The translations under genes were made by a program, and so were the position numbers. The notes under the pieces are model-generated. The model did not search any database. It saw nothing but the letters and a program-made list of their open reading frames with translations, and was not told where the DNA came from. This document shows, piece after piece, positions 61,301 through 64,000 of a stretch of DNA of 64,000 bases. The stretch's first letter is position 1. Every line of letters starts with the position of its first letter. The DNA is from Beroe forskalii (lineage: Eukaryota; Ctenophora; Nuda; Beroida; Beroidae). The stretch is from positions 62,001 to 126,000 of the forward strand of contig WFMF01000223.1 of the NCBI GenBank assembly GCA_011033025.1, read 5' to 3'.

Positions 61301-64000
61301 GTTTTTTATTATTGGGATCATCACGTTTTTGTAAAAATGGTTGTTTTAACCAAATAATGAGTACACGGTTGTCATAAAAAAGAGCTTAACTCATCCTATT
61401 CAATCATAATTCTCACACTCATTATAGTTTCACGAAACGAATAGCACTATCATTCATTCAAACCATAGCATTGTATAAATCCAGAGTCCAGACGTTATTA
61501 TTGAGGCAAGTATTATTCACCATGTATATGTAACCCTCTCAGCCTGCGTGTCATTGTTTTAGTGCGAAATTCTAGGAGGTAAATGCTCTGAGACTTGTTA
61601 TTAACATGTATATAAAGTTGCAACATAATACGTTACGTTGCCACCATGTGCAGTGCACAAATCTAATTTCAAGTGCAATATTCGGTTTTCACAGAAATAA
61701 ATTCCAAAGTGTGCTAACAAAATAGAATTTAATGGTGATGAATGAAAAATGAGTCTGAAGAAAGACCAAAATAGTTAATGGCTAATACCATATTATGCAC
61801 ATATTGAATATGATATGTAACGGACTTATTTATGACCTTGTTCCGTGAAATTTAATTCCGCTTCCGATTCAACTGTAAAATATTCCTCAGTTTTATCCTT
61901 CCATTGGTATGGGCTTTAATTGAATATCATTCACAGTTGTACATAGGAACGGTGTATTTATATTTTGTAACTTCGGTACTCGTTACTGTGTTTACTTTTT
62001 AAGCGACCATTTCTCATCTTTGTTTAATAGATAACCAATCAATCATAAGGCTCTTGGATATTCGGATAATTGATTAAACTGTTACTTTAAGTAGTTAAAG
62101 TCTAAATTGGTATTGGAATTAGATAAGTTACTCTTCAAAACCCTACTTAAAGTGAAAATTATCTTGTTATAATTTATATTAACAACGTTTCTTTCTTAAA
62201 ACTACGTCATTGACACACACTTCTATGTTGTGACTTGTAATGTCACTAATCATCGTGGCTATAATAAATGAATTTCTTCAATCCTCCTCACATGAAACTA
62301 AATATTTACTTTTTGCATCAAAACTCAAAAGAAAACTGATCCAATTTCCGATTTCTCTTTTCGTGTTTGATCGTGACTGAATGCTGCATTACATGGCGTT
62401 GACGAATATTCCTATTTCCGTCAGTGGGACTGAAGCAATGTGGCACATGGTCAACTTTTCTGGAAGGCGCGGCAATTTGATTATTTATTTTCTTGCGCCG
62501 TGAAATCAATTTCGCGCGCGCAAATAATCGTGACGTGCGCGCGGATGGCATTTAATCGGACTCTGGTTTCGTACGTCGGTCTCAGCTAGCTAATTCATCG
62601 AAGCATTTTCGTTTCCAACTGTCCAGCTTCATAACAATGAACGGTCTAAGGTTATTTGTTTCTTCAAAAATCAAAGCCTGTGGTTGTTTAAAGCTTTTTC
62701 TAAGTTCTAACTGTAAATTTGTATATTCTGATCATTTGTATACCATACCTCAGGCGAAACCACAGACACGCTGCACGTGAAAATAGACGCAGGGGAGGGA
62801 GAATTCACTTTTAAGCTAGAGGTAACTGCTGTCTTTTAAGGATATTATTGGATTTTATTTGAGTATTTTTTTACAATTTGATATGATCAAAAATCTTAGA
62901 ATCGACCGTTTATTTGGAACTGTATGAAATCTCAATCAAGATTTCAAACTAGAGGTTACGGATGAGGACGGACTGACTGCAACAGCCAACAAATCAGTAA
63001 CAATCCTGAGAGAAGATGATTATCCACCCAGGTAAATGTAAAATGAAATACTAAGAGATAATAATTTCAATGCCATTTCGAAGTATTTTCTCGGTTTTAC
63101 AGTATCCCTGTACCCACGTTCTGAACCACGATGTTTCAGTGCCAAGGTGTCAGCTGGGATCACCATAACCCTTCCCGAGAACTCCGCTGTCCTGTCCGGT
63201 GCTGAAAGTACAGATGATCACGGAGTGACACGGTTAGGATATTACGTTTTAATCATCGGTGACAAAACTGATGATTGATATTGAAATGCTCAATTTCCCT
63301 GCACTTAACTCTGAGAATACTTGATGATTGCCCTCTTAGTCCATTCACTGAGACGTGCTTTGTTTATTCTTTAAGTGACCCTTAATTTCAGGTTTTAAGC
63401 ATCCATTTCACAGAGAAGATCCGCGTCATATCCAGTTAAACTTCACCTTAACCCCCAATCTCTCAGGTGGGAGTGGGAGAAGGTAGCCGGGAGTCCTAAC
63501 CCGGGCGACATGACGGGAACCACCACGGACACTCTGACCCTGACTAACCTGATTGAGGGAACCTACACCTTCACCCTCACGGTATACGATAAGAAGGATC
63601 AGAAGAGCAGTGCCAGCACTACGGTTACTGTACGGCCCGCCGAGGAGGGACCGCCTGTGGCGGAAGCAGGTACTTTTTTCTCAAGAGATTGAAGTTTAAA
63701 CGAAATAACTGATACGAAAGGTACTTTTTCTTTATTTTTCCTCCTGCTAATCCCTTTTTTTCTCATCACTTCTTTGCTTGTCACCTCTTCCCTAGTCGCC
63801 GCTTTGCGAATCGCCCCTTAGCTGAACGGCGGTTTTTATTCGTGCTTGGTGTGCTTGCTCTGCCCTGCAATGTGGAATTCAGGAAAACTGGATAACATAA
63901 CCCTTCCCACTTCCCAGGAGATAACAAGGAACTTATCATGCCGGACCGGGCAACGGAACTAGACGGATCCAAGTCCCACTCGCCTCTGGGGGAGTTGACA
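49333..64000 (+). CDS. KIAA0319L: KIAA0319-family protein with MANEC, EGF-like and PKD domains (5' part, runs off the window)
   Basis: KIAA0319 and KIAA0319L are type I membrane glycoproteins with an N-terminal MANEC domain and a row of PKD repeats, linked to cell adhesion and trafficking. Exons seen: 49333-49357, 49788-49906, 50089-50251, 50499-50900, 51081-51204, 51387-51532 (end uncertain), 53619-53896, 54108-54227, 60644-60781, 61193-61259, 62754-62821, 62955-63031, 63140-63232, 63467-63669 and 63918-64000. Phases agree across all junctions except the interrupted one at 51532/53619. Domain order is signal peptide, MANEC-like Cys domain, ~110-residue Asn/Ser/Thr-rich linker, four 6-Cys EGF-like modules, three PKD repeats and the start of a fourth. 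The EGF-like modules are not part of the vertebrate proteins as I know them. The remaining PKD repeats and membrane segment should lie to the right. The symbol marks the family, not a proven orthologue. Confidence 0.9.
49788..49906 (+). CDS. KIAA0319L: KIAA0319-like exon 2
   Basis: Acceptor ATATTTCAG and strong donor GTAAGT. Encodes the hydrophobic end of the signal peptide and the first Cys residues (IDCSKCDHTD) of the MANEC-like domain. Confidence 0.82.
50089..50251 (+). CDS. KIAA0319L: KIAA0319-like exon 3, MANEC-like domain
   Basis: Encodes CIKQCCENSICQTAGIYKNQ and further CxxxxC pairs. The C-x3-CC-x4-C pattern is typical of the MANEC/MANSC fold at the N-terminus of KIAA0319 proteins. 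Confidence 0.88.
50499..50900 (+). CDS. KIAA0319L: KIAA0319-like exon 4, linker and first EGF-like module
   Basis: About 110 residues rich in Asn, Ser, Thr, Glu and Lys with several N-x-S/T sites, then five cysteines of an EGF-like module (CDPACKENETC...WSCSCNEG). The linker is probably an extended glycosylated stalk. Confidence 0.88.
51081..51204 (+). CDS. KIAA0319L: KIAA0319-like exon 5, EGF-like module 2
   Basis: Acceptor GTCTTTTCAG and donor GTATGC. Completes module 1 (GYISEDSVC) and holds CADDSCATIGNSTC...ITCPCKSG of module 2. Confidence 0.87.
51387..51532 (+). CDS. KIAA0319L: KIAA0319-like exon 6, EGF-like module 3, interrupted at its end
   Basis: Encodes YTVQEGKC and the module CYSRKCPPHSSC...ACICETGYKAMGNYC, then RKD. 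The coding text continues at 53619, 2 kb further on. There is no GT donor at 51532. A GT at 51593 would give an in-frame but 20-residue longer exon. Confidence 0.8.
51995..52160. repeat. Direct and inverted GTAGTACCCATGG repeats
   Basis: TGTAGTACCCATGG-CTACAAGTTG occurs at about 51999-52025 and again at about 52131-52158, where the flanking CAACTTGTAG/CTACAAGTTG also form a palindrome. Confidence 0.7.
52227..53330. repeat. ~345-bp tandem repeat, about 3.2 copies
   Basis: The block beginning GTTTT-GATGTCGCGAC and running through AGCCTCAAGAC, GAAACTGTCAAGGATCACCT and ACAACGCAAGGTCAAAA recurs with starts near 52227, 52571, 52917 and, partly, 53263. Later copies are more diverged. Confidence 0.85.
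53619..53896 (+). CDS. KIAA0319L: KIAA0319-like exon, EGF-like module 4 and start of PKD 1
   Basis: Encodes CTTAADDTSCPANEKC...CSCIPGK...GNC, then the first PKD repeat from ITLTTKDVKVTLP to YYTFKWEQQSSP. Donor GAA|GTTAGT. Confidence 0.88.
54108..54227 (+). CDS. KIAA0319L: KIAA0319-like exon, end of PKD 1
   Basis: Acceptor CATCTTTCAG and donor AAG|GTTAGT. Encodes ITVSKLVAGEYVFLVSVTGS, the last strands of a PKD fold. Confidence 0.9.
54228..56344. other. Left part of the 6.4 kb KIAA0319-like intron
   Basis: AT-rich sequence with short ORFs only. I see no conserved element or exon here. Confidence 0.5.
56345..59841. mobile_element. 3.5 kb fold-back element whose arms are tandem ~175-bp repeats
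   Basis: Arms 56345-56954 and 59224-59841 are reverse complements. Each arm holds about 3.5 tandem copies of a ~175-bp unit containing TGGCCAAAAA-CTTATTTTTG, GGAAATTCATATCTCGGTCG and AAGGTCGTACAGGTTCCGTT. The 2.27 kb interior carries a decayed minus-strand ORF. Inverted arms made of subrepeats resemble Foldback/Galileo-type DNA transposons, but the family here is not established. It lies in an intron of the KIAA0319-like gene. Confidence 0.8.
58493..59113 (-). pseudogene. Decayed protein-coding relic inside the fold-back element
   Basis: Two minus-strand open stretches (59113-58925 and 58831-58493) lie in order, separated by stops. The first reads FDEFKQGYFSIKKTQTPCTR then MAFDQALEQN. It resembles, from memory of invertebrate genomes, an uncharacterised protein family with a 'F..F..G.....R........D...EQ' block often found with transposons. 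The second is basic and helical. Function unknown. A host-gene origin cannot be excluded. Confidence 0.35.
59842..60643. other. Right end of the large intron
   Basis: A GC-richer patch at about 60470-60600 has open frames on both strands, but none fits the phase of the neighbouring PKD exons. Confidence 0.45.
60644..60781 (+). CDS. KIAA0319L: KIAA0319-like exon, PKD 1/2 boundary
   Basis: Encodes VVKLTVEPEARVNEPPVAVI and FSLNGLDSTDD. The PPVAVI and L-G-D-S-TDD blocks are PKD signatures. Confidence 0.93.
61193..61259 (+). CDS. KIAA0319L: KIAA0319-like exon, PKD 2 core
   Basis: Encodes VASYSWTIDKKPVAS; the SYSW segment matches the conserved Y-x-W of PKD repeats. Confidence 0.9.
61260..62753. 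other. Intron, no supported feature except a GC-alternating patch
   Basis: A TTCGCGCGCGCAAAT ... GTGCGCGCGG patch lies at about 62508-62544, similar in kind to the one near 33666. Otherwise AT-rich. Confidence 0.5.
62754..62821 (+). CDS. KIAA0319L: KIAA0319-like exon, PKD 2
   Basis: Encodes ETTDTLHVKIDAGEGEFTFK. Acceptor CATACCTCAG and donor GAG|GTAACT. Confidence 0.9.
62955..63031 (+). CDS. KIAA0319L: KIAA0319-like exon, end of PKD 2
   Basis: Encodes VTDEDGLTATANKSVTI then DDYPP. VTDxxG is the terminal strand motif of PKD repeats. Confidence 0.9.
63140..63232 (+). CDS. KIAA0319L: KIAA0319-like exon, start of PKD 3
   Basis: Encodes ITITLPENSAVLSGAESTDD, a classic PKD first-strand pattern. 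Donor CACG|GTTAGG. Confidence 0.92.
63467..63669 (+). CDS. KIAA0319L: KIAA0319-like exon, PKD 3 core and end
   Basis: Encodes WEWEKVAGS, then LIEGTYTFTLTVYD, then PPVAEAG opening the next repeat. Confidence 0.93.
63918..64000 (+). CDS. KIAA0319L: KIAA0319-like exon, start of PKD 4, cut by window end
   Basis: Acceptor CACTTCCCAG. Encodes NKELIMPDRATELDGSKS and continues past the window. Confidence 0.9.

Overview
The window is nuclear DNA from an animal, probably an invertebrate. The two clear genes are interrupted by many introns, almost all GT-AG, and both belong to animal families: a phosphatase-and-actin-regulator (Phactr) gene and a KIAA0319-family PKD-repeat membrane protein gene. The DNA looks AT-rich outside exons and is crowded with non-autonomous transposons, fold-back elements and minisatellites. 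I cannot name the species. There is no sign of bacterial genes, CRISPR arrays or rRNA/tRNA genes.

Layout. 1-15.8 kb is gene-poor. It holds a double hairpin (368-505), a hAT-type MITE with a perfect 8-bp target duplication (3652-3829), a 1.56 kb terminal-inverted-repeat element filled with a decayed ~157-bp tandem array (10615-12174), a few weak exon candidates and decayed retroelement fragments (13.1-14.5 kb). 15.8-22.6 kb is a direct duplication, A (15812-19048) and B (19487-22582). The two copies differ by three clean insertions, each with an empty site in the other copy, and carry the same two-exon gene fragment. 24.1-33.4 kb is a 9.3 kb compound palindrome with four copies of a ~1.4 kb inverted repeat and a LINE fragment. 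33.4-37.7 kb shows little.

Genes. Phactr runs left to right over 38283-43966. Eight exons are visible, with three RPEL actin-binding motifs and the C-terminal PP1-binding tail. Its 5' exons were not found. A 25-bp minisatellite lies just upstream of the first visible exon, and a 24-bp array with E-boxes lies just after the stop. A 1.37 kb GC-rich satellite of 21-bp units (46571-47936) separates it from the KIAA0319-like gene. That gene starts at 49333 with a signal peptide and runs off the right edge. It encodes a MANEC-like cysteine domain, an Asn/Ser/Thr-rich linker, four EGF-like modules and PKD repeats. Its coding region is split by a 2.07 kb element flanked by a 14-bp duplication of coding sequence, and its large intron carries a 3.5 kb fold-back element with a relic ORF.

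The two genes are not obviously linked in function: one is an intracellular actin/PP1 regulator and the other a surface or secreted adhesion-type protein. The most unusual content is the inverted-repeat DNA and what it has done to the host genes.
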